Below, piece after piece: positions 52,460-61,676 of a DNA stretch of 64,000 nt. The notes under the pieces are model-generated. The model had not been told where the DNA came from, did no database searches, and worked only from the letters and a program-made list of their open reading frames with translations. Position 1 is the stretch's first letter; each line of letters opens with the position of its first letter. The stretch is taken from positions 248,001 to 312,000 of the forward strand of contig JAGKQI010000031.1 of the NCBI GenBank assembly GCA_018806915.1. The letters are read 5' to 3'. The position numbers were made by a program, and so were the translations under genes. The stretch is from Phytophthora colocasiae. Lineage: Eukaryota; Oomycota; Peronosporomycetes; Peronosporales; Peronosporaceae.

Positions 52460-52963
52460 GGACAGTCTAATCTTGATTTTTGTATTGCCTGTGATAAGTA
52501 CGAGTGTAAAGTCTGTACTGCGGGAAGGAAACCTGATCGGTCAAGATTGCTTGCACATCGTGCGCAGCGCTATGTACCAGCGAAGTTGTCATATACACCT
52601 TCTCCAGTCTCGCAGGTGGGCGTATGTTGTATATACTGCGACTGGTTTGGGCCTTTTTATTTGAAGTTGACACAGAGCAAACATTTTTGCCTAGCTATGC
52701 CACGCTTCAGTTCCAGAGGGATTGAACATCATGTTGCAAGCAATCTTTTCTTTGCGATTGTAATCATCAGTGTTCCTACTTGTCTTGTTCGCTACCATCG
52801 TCCTAACGCTTCTTACGACTCCTCCTCGCCCACCTCCTCCTCTTCCGCTTCCTCCTGCTCGTCTTTTTTCGCTTCTTCTTCTCCCTCCTGCTCGTCCTCT
52901 TTCTCTTCTTCATCTCCCTCCTGCGGCTCCTCCTTCTCTTCTTCCTGCCCCCTGTCCTCAGCA

Positions 52964-52989
52964 TCTTGGTGGCCGCGCGGCCACCAAGA
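52964..52989. repeat. Perfect 26-bp palindrome
   Basis: Left arm TCTTGGTGGCCGC is followed directly by its exact reverse complement. Central in the MITE half nearest the right end; could extrude as a hairpin. Confidence 0.9.
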
Positions 52990-53095
52990 CCCGGAGTCTT
53001 ATCACAAATCAGTGAATCTATCTGTGTCTTGGCCTTAGCACTTTTCTGGCTTTTCTTGTTACAATATTCACCTACCCGCGTGCATTTCACGGTTT

Positions 53096-53124
53096 TTAAC
53101 ATGTTGTATTATACAACATGTTAA
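53096..53124. repeat. 29-bp palindrome, right
   Basis: TTAACATGTTGTAT and its exact reverse complement around a single central base: 14-bp perfect arms. Confidence 0.9.
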
Positions 53125-53351
53125 GAATAAGCCAATTCTGGTGTGTACCACTAATGTAGTCATATACAACGGTTGAGAGCGGGGGGGTTAAAGTTTTGAA
53201 AAATATTTCCGAGCCATTTCCTAATGATCGCCACTCAATGTCGTAAGTTACGACATAGCAAAAAATGACAATGTCGTATTATACGACGTTCGTAGACAAG
53301 GTACTATCGCCCTAATTATGTGAACGATGCATTGTTCCTCCGTTCAACAAC

Positions 53352-54267
53352 ATGAGCGAACCTGTACGTGTAGGAAGTGGCCGCGCGCTGCTGTTGCTCG
53401 CTGCCAAGCTCATTTGTATCTTCTGCTGCGCTGTGAGCGTTGTGTTCAGCCTCTGTGTGCTCTTAGTGCGTCGAGTTCGTGAACATGACGCCGCTCTGGG
53501 CCTCGCAACGTCGAAACTGGACTCTCTGTCTATACGCAGCTTCTCCTCGCTCGAGGAACTTCAGCGCTCACACGAGACCTTTCTGCATATATTTGCAGTG
53601 CAGTTTCCTCTAGCTTTGGCGTGCTTCACGTGCGTTTACGTGCTCAAACAGGTAGAAACTTGTATCACAAATGTACTGAATTAACGTGAAACTAACTTAC
53701 AATTGCTGCTAGACATTCGCTATCCCCGGTTCAGCATTACTCAATGTGTTCGCTGGTGCAATTCTCCCCTTGTCATTGGCTTTCCCATTGGTTTGCACTT
53801 TGACAGCTTGTGGTGCTTCCTGCTGCTTCCTCTTGTCCAAGAATTTGGCGTCCGAAGAAATTGTACTGAGCTTCAGTGAACGTCTTCTACCAGGGAAGCT
53901 GCACGCCTTAAGACAGAAAATCGAAGATGCAAAAGCACAAGGTCAACTGCCTTTCCTGCTGCTTTTCCTGCGGGTTTTCCCATTCACGCCCAACTGGTTT
54001 CTGAATCTGGCGAGTCCGTGGCTCCAAGTGCCATTGAAGCTGTTCGCACCGTCGGTGGCGCTCGGGTTGCTGCCTTACAACCTCATCACGGTCCACGCCG
54101 GTGCTATGCTGTCGTCACTTCGGAGTACGAGCGATCTGTTGGATCCACGGACGATGGGGTTCCTCATTCTGCTCGCTCTGGGTATGCTCATCCCTGCGTT
54201 GTTGAAGAAGAAAGCGAAGAACCAGGAAAACGTTGTCGCATCTGGAAACAGCAAGAAGATGAATTGA
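53352..54267 (+). CDS. TMEM41/VTT-domain membrane protein
   Basis: Exons 53352-53651 and 53713-54267 with a phase-0 intron of 61 bp give 284 aa. There is a membrane segment near the N-terminus (LLLLAAKLICIFCCAVSVVF), another around 80-95, and then the VTT (SNARE-associated/DedA) core: GSALLNVFAGAILPLSLAF, a Cys-containing segment, LRVFPFTPNWFLNLASP and a C-terminal segment before a Lys-rich tail. The LNVFAGA and FPFTPNWFLN motifs are characteristic of TMEM41A/B and TMEM64-type proteins. TMEM41B and VMP1 are ER phospholipid scramblases needed for autophagy and lipid transfer; this role is inferred from family. Confidence 0.85.
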
Positions 54268-54303
54268 GTTGTTTGATCTGTCTGGAGTTTTGATAGTGGT
54301 TCA

Positions 54304-56118
54304 TTACTCTGAAGTGGTATGATCGTCCTGCACTTGGTCTGCTGGCTTCCACACCTGCTCAACAGTTTTTCTTTTGTCATGGAGTTTGTTGTCGAAAGCT
54401 TGGATGCAATGCCGAATCTGGTCGGCTGCTGCGATGCACCCTTCAAGTTGAAGTGATGTCAATGTTGCTGTATCTGCACCGGCAGGTAATAGTCGTAGAC
54501 GAGAGGCTATGTCCGTTATTCCAAGAAGGATTCCACGAACTTGAGATTCCAAGTCGTTTTCTGGCTCAGGCTCATCTTGGTAACTAACTGTTGAAGCTAG
54601 CACGAGTGGGTCCATTGCCGGAAGCAAATTCTGGTCACTTAGAGCTTCTTTGATCTCGTCTTGTAGTCGTCTTTGCAGCTCGAACGAGTTTTCGTCGTCC
54701 AGGTACATGAACGCACGAATGCGATTTCTTAGATCAGCTGGTGGAAGTTTACTCACACCCCAGAAATGAGCAGGAAGCGTACTTGAACGTAGCATTTCTT
54801 CAATTTTGACTGCGACGGCATCGTTGTAGCGCATCGACGCTTGGGATTGCTCCTCTAAAGCATTCATACCTGTCGGAAGCGCAGTAGGTGCCAACAACTT
54901 CGACGGTGGAATCAAGTTAGCGCGGGCAAAGCAATTCGTCAATAAATCATCAGGGACCTGACTCCAGGCTTGCTCCAGCAACCTTGCAGCATCCAGGACT
55001 GTCGGTGAATATCCAAAGTGCAGTCCGCCGTTTTGAATGTTATCTTCGGCTGCTTTGAGTGCTTCCTTCACTTCATCAGGAGCGGTATGGTACGACAACA
55101 CATTCTGTACCAACAGGAGCTTGTACTTCGCCTTCAGAGCTGCAATCACACCCATATCCATCGGTCTACTCCACCACGCCTTCGGATTCGTAATTTCACC
55201 TGATCCAGACGAATTCTGCGCTTTAGAAAGTGATGGAGGAAGGAAAACCAATCGAGCACCGTCTTCTTCGAAATCTCCTTGATGTCCTGGTTGTTCTCCA
55301 TCCACAACCAACAGCACAGGCTTACTCGTACGTTCACGCACAAAAGGCAGAAAAACAGAGCTATACCATCTCCCGAACGTTGGTCGATCCAGCCACGCTC
55401 TCTCCTGCTTGAAATACGGCACCGGTGAAGTATTCTGCAACTTTTCCTTGCCAACCACTGTAACTGGTAATGTCATTCTCCCACTTGAATTGCAACTTAG
55501 CACCACCGTCACTCTGTTCCTGCTTTCAACGTCTGTATTAAATGGCAAAGCATCGTAAAATACCGACGTTTCTTCGACTGTAAAGACCCATTCCGGATCG
55601 TAGTGAGTCATCAACTGATGCAGATCTTGAAGACTTTTACAGTCCCTAGTGCCTTCTTCCCTCTCTTTACTGCCTAAAAAGGCTGTGCGGACGCCATATC
55701 GTCTGCTGAATTTGTCGTACCAGCCCCAGCTCGCTTTAAACTCTTCGGGGCTAATTCCCATCGATCTCGCTATCAATTTGGCCTTATCAATAACTACAGA
55801 AGGGGAAATATCAGCTTTAGCTCGTTCTCGAGCATCAATCCACCCAGCTAAAGCTTTCTCCAGCTCTGGGAAGCGAGGAGCAGGCTTCCTATGGACATTA
55901 CCCCTCAAATTTAATACCGCACTCGAAGTGGCTCGAGATTCGATATCGGGAGCAGCTTTAATCACTCTTCGAATGGACTTCTCATCCACACCAAAGTCAC
56001 GTGCCAATTGTCGTAAAGAAACTGGAGGTTGTGCTGTCTTGTATCTCTGGATAATCTCCAAACGCTGCAGATCATTCAGTCGCGGTCCTACACCTCGTCC
56101 TCGTTTCTTCGAGTCCAT
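54304..56118 (-). CDS. CENP-B/DDE-1 transposase-like protein, possibly domesticated
   Basis: 604 aa from ATG 56118 (MDSKKRGRGVGPRLND). The N-terminal psq-type helix-turn-helix ends VDEKSIRRVIKAA. A CENP-B/Tc5-type second DNA-binding domain follows (FPELEKALAGWIDARERAK to ASWGWYDKFSRRYGV). The DDE core is recognisable but altered: the usual VDET reads FTVEETSVFYDALP, LDNxxxH reads LLVVDGEQPGHQ, and the third region reads RPMDMGVIAALKAKY. The C-terminal ~250 residues are helical and unusual for transposases. It is intact, intron-free, has no inverted repeats nearby, and sits between housekeeping genes. Loss of the first Asp and stable context suggest a co-opted DNA-binding protein. An old autonomous copy is the alternative. 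Confidence 0.8.
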   Translation of the reverse strand: MDSKKRGRGVGPRLNDLQRLEIIQRYKTAQPPVSLRQLARDFGVDEKSIRRVIKAAPDIESRATSSAVLNLRGNVHRKPAPRFPELEKALAGWIDARERAKADISPSVVIDKAKLIARSMGISPEEFKASWGWYDKFSRRYGVRTAFLGSKEREEGTRDCKSLQDLHQLMTHYDPEWVFTVEETSVFYDALPFNTDVESRNRVTVVLSCNSSGRMTLPVTVVGKEKLQNTSPVPYFKQERAWLDRPTFGRWYSSVFLPFVRERTSKPVLLVVDGEQPGHQGDFEEDGARLVFLPPSLSKAQNSSGSGEITNPKAWWSRPMDMGVIAALKAKYKLLLVQNVLSYHTAPDEVKEALKAAEDNIQNGGLHFGYSPTVLDAARLLEQAWSQVPDDLLTNCFARANLIPPSKLLAPTALPTGMNALEEQSQASMRYNDAVAVKIEEMLRSSTLPAHFWGVSKLPPADLRNRIRAFMYLDDENSFELQRRLQDEIKEALSDQNLLPAMDPLVLASTVSYQDEPEPENDLESQVRGILLGITDIASRLRLLPAGADTATLTSLQLEGCIAAADQIRHCIQAFDNKLHDKRKTVEQVWKPADQVQDDHTTSE

Positions 56119-56238
56119 GATTATTAATAAATGGAGGTTAGTTGTCAATATAGAGTTGTCGTTGCTAGAAAAAGGTTTGTACATCAACTTCACACCAAAG
56201 TTCTCTTGAACATCATTTTTCTAGCGTCAACGTTGAAA

Positions 56239-57024
56239 ATGGCTCCAGGTTTGTGCAGGAAAGAGGAGTTAAATGCCGCTCATGGAGACTAATTGAAGCT
56301 GTTAATCCACACAGGAGGTCGCGTGCGTAAGGAGCTGGAAGAGTGTCAGAAAGACTCGCACCTGTCGGGCGTCACGGCTGAGCCGGTCACTGCTGGGTCT
56401 CTCTCGAACCTCCGTGGAAGCATTCAGGGGCCCGAAGCTACACCTTATGAGGGCGGCCACTTTGAGCTGGAAATTGTCATCCCTCCCAAGTAATTACTAC
56501 TTAATTATTATCTAAATACTAGGTTTTAGAGACTAACTCGTTATGGAATGGTACAGATATCCGTTCGAGCCGCCGCAGATGCGCTTCTTGACCAAGATCT
56601 GGCACCCGAACATCTCTTCGCAGACTGGAGCCATCTGTCTAGACATCCTCAAGGACGCGTGGTCGCCTGCTCTTACTATTAAGACGGCGTTGCTGTCTAT
56701 TCAAGCGCTTCTTTCAGCTGCAGAGCCCACGGATCCTCAAGATGCAGAAGTGGCCAAGATGTATCTCCACGACCACGAGCAGTTCCTCAATACTGCGCGC
56801 TTCTGGACTGAGAGTTACGCCAAGCAGACGGACACAGGAGATGATGCAGCGCTGTCGAGGCTCATGGATATGGGCTTCCCTGCTGTACGGAACAACAACT
56901 TGTTGCTTCGAAATGATAATGTACTGATTTGTGTCATTGTGAACAGGATCAAGCGAAGGCTGCATTGAAGGCGACTAATGGAGATGAGAACGCTGCCATT
57001 GAAAAGTTGGTCAGTAGCATGTAG
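56239..57024 (+). CDS. Ubiquitin-conjugating enzyme E2, UBE2K/Ubc1 type (UBC + UBA)
   Basis: Exons 56239-56248, 56315-56489, 56557-56884 and 56947-57024 give 196 aa. The first exon is only 10 nt (MAP plus one base). The UBC fold is complete: [40 protein letters not shown], then the catalytic Cys in [17 protein letters not shown]. The last exon completes a C-terminal UBA domain ([18 protein letters not shown]). UBC plus UBA is the layout of human UBE2K (E2-25K) and yeast Ubc1, which build Lys48-linked chains. The gene converges on the helicase gene, with 74 bp between their stop codons. Confidence 0.93.
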
Positions 57025-57098
57025 ATCCTGCTTTGATTAAGTTGCCCTAGTGGCTCGCTAAATGTGCAGATTACTCTAGCTTGCCTCTATCCAGGGTG

Positions 57099-59972
57099 TT
57101 ATTTTTTCTTAGACTTGGTTTGTGTCGTCCGACTCGCTGTTTTGGCAGAAACCTTCTCCTCCAGCTTCTTCTTGAGCAGTTTGCGTTTGTCACCGGTCAG
57201 TTTTTTCTTCGGAGCATCGGTAGAGCGCGTCATCTGCTGCTGGAAAGCTGCTCTCTCGAACTTTCGCACAGCGTCACCGCAGCCGTGCACCTCGGGCAGT
57301 GCGTGATCGTAGCAGAACTTGAGTTTGCAGAACTTGCACACACTGCCCAGCATCGAAGTGCTTTTCTTACAGCGACTGGAACTCTGGAACGCGCAGTTGG
57401 AGCTCTTACTGGCTTGTCGAGTGAGAAACTCCAGCTCGTCTTCACCGTCTTTCAGTTCGTCTACCGGTGCAGTATTGACAGTCTTGGCTTGGCCCTTTTT
57501 CTTCTTGTTCTTCTTTTTGTTCTTCTTGCTTGGAGTCGGCGCTGGTGGGGGTTGACGAGCCATTCTGCTCATGTGGAGGTCCTTCAACAACGAATTCGCA
57601 GCCTTGAGATCTTCACCTTCGCTTGGTTTGGTCTCTTCTTTATCGCTGTCATCCGAGCTTTCACTATCAGAATCCATCAGCTGGAAGACACTCTTCGTTG
57701 CAACAGCTTTTTCTTCTATCTCCTCTTCGCTTTCTTCTTCTTCTTTAACAGGTTCAGCAGTTACCACTGGATCGGGTGGGATTTCATCGCTGGGAGGTGC
57801 AGACTCCGTCTTCTTCTTTTCGACAGCCTTCGTAACAGGAGTGATTACTGCCTTCACTACTTTCTTTGGCTTCTCTGGTTGCTTTGGCTTCGTCGTGATC
57901 GTCTTTGCTGGTGGTTTTGGCTCGCTTGGAGTATTCAACGTCATTATAAGTCCCTCATCCACAGCTCCTTCGACAGTATCCTCTTCCAGATACTCCTGTG
58001 CACTTCGGTACTCTCCAAATGTTTCAAAGTGCTTCACTAACACACCCAAGAACTTGTGGGACGAGATGGTATCCGTATCACACACAACCGCAACATGTCG
58101 TTTAGCTCTGGTGATAGCTACATTCATGCGGCGGTCGTCAGCTAGGAAACCCACTTGTCTTGAAGCGTTGGAACGCACCAGACTCATGACAACTGCCTCC
58201 TTCTCACAGCCCTGAAAGCCATCCACTGAGCGGATTTCCAGCTTCGGATAACTCGTCAGCAGTAGCGCCTTCAGAGTCTGGACCTGCTTGTTGTACGGCG
58301 TGATCACAGCCAACTCATCCTCCTTCAAACCAGCTTCTAACAACGCACGAACGTGTCTAGCGACTACTCTGGCCTCGCCCTCGTTAGACTTGGATAGCTG
58401 GAGAATACTAGGGCCTTTAACCTCCTCATTTGCGTCTTCTTCTAGCTCACACCCAGCCGTATCCAGGAGCAACAACGTTGCATCCAGTAGTTCGTCATCT
58501 TTGGAGATCGTGACATGCGGGAGTTCGTGCAGCTTTCGCTTCGCTACACCCTCAAAGCTCTTGAGTTCACCCTTGTACATGGCTTGAGAACTCCATTCAC
58601 TGATATCTTTGTGCATTCGGTACTGCGTATCCAACATTTTCACGATGCTCTGCGTGTTTTCATAGCTCGTGATCCGATCAAACAGCGTCACTTCCAGACC
58701 TTTAGCAGCTGCCGTCTTTGACTTAATGGTAGGTGGCAGCTGCAAATGATCACCAGCCAATACACAGCGCTTCGCTTTCAAAATGGGGATCCAACAGGAT
58801 GCTTCGAGAGCCTGTGCAGCTTCATCAATAATCACCAGATCAAACGTAACGTCCTTGAGAAGCTTCGATGCTGCTCCTACGTTCGTAGCAAATACCACGT
58901 TGCTGTGCTGTACGATATCTCCGACAACTTTCTGCTCCCGTACTCGAATCTCCTTTCGGTTTTGTTTCAACTCCCGTCGCAACTGGAATCGCACACTCTT
59001 GTCGCGCGTCTTCTGCAGTTTCGTCTGCATTGCGCTCATTTCTTTGCGGATATCATTCACAATCTCCGTACCTTCCGCGCTTTCAATCTTCGCATCGAGA
59101 CAGTATTTGAGGATCTGAGGTAGAACCCGAGCGGGATGTCCTACACGCGTGAGTTTCAGTTTCTTCCCCAGTGTCGAACACGTACTCGAGAGTTTATCCA
59201 GTACGTTATCCACCGCGATGTTCGAAGGTGCACACACCAGTACCTTTTGGTCAAATTTGGTCACCGCCTGCAGAATAAACTCCACGACTGTCGTGGTTTT
59301 TCCCGTTCCAGGAGGACCGTGAATCAACGCCAAGTCTTTCGAAGCCAAAGCGAAGCGGATCGCTTCCACTTGAGAATCATTTAACCCCGTATTGAACGGG
59401 GTTAAATCGGGTAACGGAGTGTTCCAGCTCGGCTCTCGCTGGGAGAAAACGACGTCCACTACGGATTGAGCAGCTCCGAACTCAAACTTGGTCATTTGGT
59501 CCAGAGCACTGGTCAACTTGACAAAAGTGGCATTGTTCACCAACCGATCCAATGTGATTCCTGCTGCAGCACCCAATAGCTCCACTTCATCGACGTCATC
59601 CTGTTCACTACTAACCGCGACGGAAATGCTTCGTTCTTCGACTCTTGACGCAATTCCAGTAGGTAATTTATCCCCCGTTGACGTATTTTTCACTCGAATC
59701 TGGACTAAATCTCCAACTGTAAATTGATGCGGCTTTGCCTGACGTAGACTTAGAGAAGGAAACGAGAACTGTAGCACTGTGCGTCCAAATAGTCCCGTGG
59801 AGTATTTCGCTAGTGTCAAATGTGTCAATACATTCGGATTTTCATTATCGTCCAGCGTCGCTAGCTCCTCCCGCATTGTCTGCACTTCCTCCTGCTGTTC
59901 CATAGCCAACAAACGCCGTGTAGACACCAGCCATGTCTCTAGAGACACCGCTGTCTTCCGCTTCCCCGACAT
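57099..59972 (-). CDS. IGHMBP2/SMUBP2-type SF1 helicase with AN1 zinc finger
   Basis: 957 aa, single exon. Walker A GPPGTGKT at about 219-226, VLVCAPSNIAVDNVLD, DEAA box (LVIIDEAAQALEAS), LAGDHLQLPPT, LDTQYRMHKDIS, ITPYNKQVQTLK, VDGFQGCEKEAVVMS and NVAITRAKRHV give all superfamily 1 UPF1-like motifs. After a Lys/Glu/Ser-rich linker the C-terminus has an AN1 finger at about 860-905 (CAFQSSSRC, CKFC, CYDHALPEVHGC). IGHMBP2 combines the same helicase and AN1 finger with an R3H domain; R3H is not evident here. Likely a nuclear and cytoplasmic 5'-3' RNA/DNA helicase linked to tRNA or ribosome function. The gene diverges from the UBX gene. Confidence 0.92.
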   Translation of the reverse strand: MSGKRKTAVSLETWLVSTRRLLAMEQQEEVQTMREELATLDDNENPNVLTHLTLAKYSTGLFGRTVLQFSFPSLSLRQAKPHQFTVGDLVQIRVKNTSTGDKLPTGIASRVEERSISVAVSSEQDDVDEVELLGAAAGITLDRLVNNATFVKLTSALDQMTKFEFGAAQSVVDVVFSQREPSWNTPLPDLTPFNTGLNDSQVEAIRFALASKDLALIHGPPGTGKTTTVVEFILQAVTKFDQKVLVCAPSNIAVDNVLDKLSSTCSTLGKKLKLTRVGHPARVLPQILKYCLDAKIESAEGTEIVNDIRKEMSAMQTKLQKTRDKSVRFQLRRELKQNRKEIRVREQKVVGDIVQHSNVVFATNVGAASKLLKDVTFDLVIIDEAAQALEASCWIPILKAKRCVLAGDHLQLPPTIKSKTAAAKGLEVTLFDRITSYENTQSIVKMLDTQYRMHKDISEWSSQAMYKGELKSFEGVAKRKLHELPHVTISKDDELLDATLLLLDTAGCELEEDANEEVKGPSILQLSKSNEGEARVVARHVRALLEAGLKEDELAVITPYNKQVQTLKALLLTSYPKLEIRSVDGFQGCEKEAVVMSLVRSNASRQVGFLADDRRMNVAITRAKRHVAVVCDTDTISSHKFLGVLVKHFETFGEYRSAQEYLEEDTVEGAVDEGLIMTLNTPSEPKPPAKTITTKPKQPEKPKKVVKAVITPVTKAVEKKKTESAPPSDEIPPDPVVTAEPVKEEEESEEEIEEKAVATKSVFQLMDSDSESSDDSDKEETKPSEGEDLKAANSLLKDLHMSRMARQPPPAPTPSKKNKKKNKKKKGQAKTVNTAPVDELKDGEDELEFLTRQASKSSNCAFQSSSRCKKSTSMLGSVCKFCKLKFCYDHALPEVHGCGDAVRKFERAAFQQQMTRSTDAPKKKLTGDKRKLLKKKLEEKVSAKTASRTTQTKSKKK

Positions 59973-60101
59973 CCTTCAGATACGTCACAGACTATTTTTT
60001 GTGATTTGTGTACTGAACTATGATTGGTCAAATCAGATCACTCCGCGGAATAGACCCCATTTCTAAAGCGCGACACCTCATCACTAAACTGTGAGCGGAC
60101 T
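59973..60101. promoter_or_regulatory. Compact divergent promoter region
   Basis: Only 129 bp separate the start codons of the helicase gene (minus) and UBX gene (plus), so both promoters must share it. No clear Inr match was seen. Confidence 0.5.
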
Positions 60102-61505
60102 ATGGCGGTGGGCACGACGGATACAGACACCAATGGGCTACGGCGCCGCAACTTACAGGGAACTAACCAACCGGAGGATGAGACCCCCGAACGCGCGCGT
60201 CCTGCACCTTCTCGTCGTGCCGCTAGACCTCAAAAAGGTTTTGTGGAGCTGCTCATGTCCCCTTTAAGCTTCGTATTGGGTGATGGAGAGCCGGAAGACC
60301 CGCAAGCAGCGGCTCGTAACTTCGTCCACAGTTTACGTCGACGATACGGGGAGAATGAGACGCCGCGCTTCGAGCACACGTCGTTCCGGGACGCCGTGTC
60401 GACAGCGCGTACAGCCTCCAAGTTCCTCTTGGTGTTCTTACACTCGAACATTCATGATGACGCAGACACTTTTTGTCGGTAAGAGCATCTTATTTGTGAC
60501 TTGACAGTTGAAGAGCACGGATCTGATTGGTCGATGATGTTGATGTTGCAGCAAGGCAATGTGTACGGAGCGGATGAGTGCATATCTGAATAATAGCGAC
60601 TGTATCGTGTCCTGGGCTGGATGTGTGCAACACGCTGAAGGCTTTGGAGTGAGTTTGTCACTGGGATGCGCTACATTTCCGTTCCTAGCGCTCTTGTCCT
60701 GCGTCTCGCGTGGTGTCAATGTGGTGGAGAAGATCACAGGTGGAAAAAAAAATGCTCTTCAAGTAGTTTTTTTATTTTTTATACTGACAATGAGTTGTTT
60801 TGCTGATAGCCAATGTACCGGCCAATGAGATTATTGAAAAGCTGAATGTGGCGGTGGATCGCAACAATCAGCTCTTGGCTACGGCGCGTCACATCCGTCA
60901 ACAAAGGACGGAGGCGCAGATCCTACGTGAACAACAAGACCTCGAGTATGAAGAGTCGCTTGCTGCTGACCGTCGACGTGAACAAGAGATTCGAGAACAA
61001 GTAGAGCGAGAGGAAAAGGAACGATTGCGGAAGGAGGAGGAAGAGCGACGTGCAGAAGAGGAAGCCAAACGTGAAGAAGAGGAGAAGGCGCGTCAGGAAG
61101 AGCTCTACAAGGCTGAGATTGAGGTCAAGCGAGCGAAGATCGCAGACGGTCCTAAGTCCCGCACACCACCGCCAGACGCGGACTACAAAACGGCGGTCAT
61201 CAGGTTTCAACTACATAATGGCACTCGGCTCGACCACATTTTTTACGCTCACGACACTCTGAAAACCGTGCGCGACTTTATCGACGTCGAGTTCTTTGAC
61301 CGCGACATCTCGATCCGGAACTATGAGTTGGCTACCAGCTATCCGAAAAAGGTCTATGGGCCGGACTTGCTGGACGTCAACCTTACCGAAGCGGTACGTG
61401 TTTGATTTGTTGTTTGTGTCGAATGGGATCTAACGTATTTTTTTTGGATATGAACAGGGCCTTGCGCCTCAAGCGCTCGTGTATGTGCAAGACCTCGACT
61501 CGTAG
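60102..61505 (+). CDS. UAS + UBX domain protein, FAF2/UBXD8-like
   Basis: Exons 60102-60478, 60552-60739, 60810-61393 and 61458-61505 give 398 aa. After a basic N-terminus a short amphipathic/hydrophobic stretch (GFVELLMSPLSFVLGDG) may insert in a membrane. The thioredoxin-like UAS domain follows (FVHSLRRRYG, ASKFLLVFLHS, GCATFPFLALLSC). Then a long Glu/Arg coiled coil, and a C-terminal UBX domain (AVIRFQLHNGTRLDHIF, SIRNYELATSYPKKVY), which binds p97/VCP. FAF2/UBXD8 recruits p97 to ER and lipid droplets in ERAD. The usual N-terminal UBA domain is not seen, so the match to FAF2 is by layout. Confidence 0.87.
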
Positions 61506-61676
61506 ACACGTAAGAGGACTCTGAAAATGGTAAATGCCAACAAAAGCGAGTAAGGATCCCTCTCTGGGGATAATTTAAAGCAGCGGTCGCTTACAGCTTG
61601 ATAACAGGGAAACGAAGAATCAAATGCGAATTCTAATGATGTCTCAAACGTAAAATAGTTGTGGGCTCTATCTTCT

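Larger units (their letters stand above)
52386..53191. mobile_element. TTAA-bounded MITE with PiggyBac-style ends
   Basis: TTAACCCCCCCGCTCTCAA at 52386 is exactly inverted at the right end, which finishes at 53191 with TTAA. TTAA borders are the hallmark of PiggyBac insertion. Inside each end sits a second, palindromic TTAACATGTTGTAT motif (52431-52459, 53096-53124). The interior (about 52800-52950) is pyrimidine-rich and on the minus strand would encode a Glu-rich run, perhaps the remnant of an acidic transposase N-terminus. No transposase core. It lies just upstream of the PiggyBac-type gene start, inside the larger element. Confidence 0.8.
50018..53301 (-). mobile_element. Second PiggyBac-type element, with inverted termini
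   Basis: ACCTTGTCTACGAACG at 50018-50033 recurs inverted at 53286-53301, and the next bases are similar with one indel. Between them lie a PiggyBac-type transposase (minus strand) and a nested MITE. TTAA is present beside the left end (50013-50016) but not the right, so the target duplication is unconfirmed. The word ATGTCGTAA or its complement recurs near both ends and twice in the transposase intron. Confidence 0.65.

Noticed and set aside
52803..53102. Basic low-complexity minus-strand protein (99 aa)
   Set aside because: Arises from a pyrimidine-rich tract in the MITE; another frame of the same strand gives an equally simple Glu run.
54018..54293. Alternative plus-strand frames within the VTT gene
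   Set aside because: Shadows of the main frame, which has conserved VTT motifs and a clean intron.
57081..58215. Large plus-strand open frames opposite the helicase gene
   Set aside because: Antisense to a full set of SF1 helicase motifs and AN1 finger.
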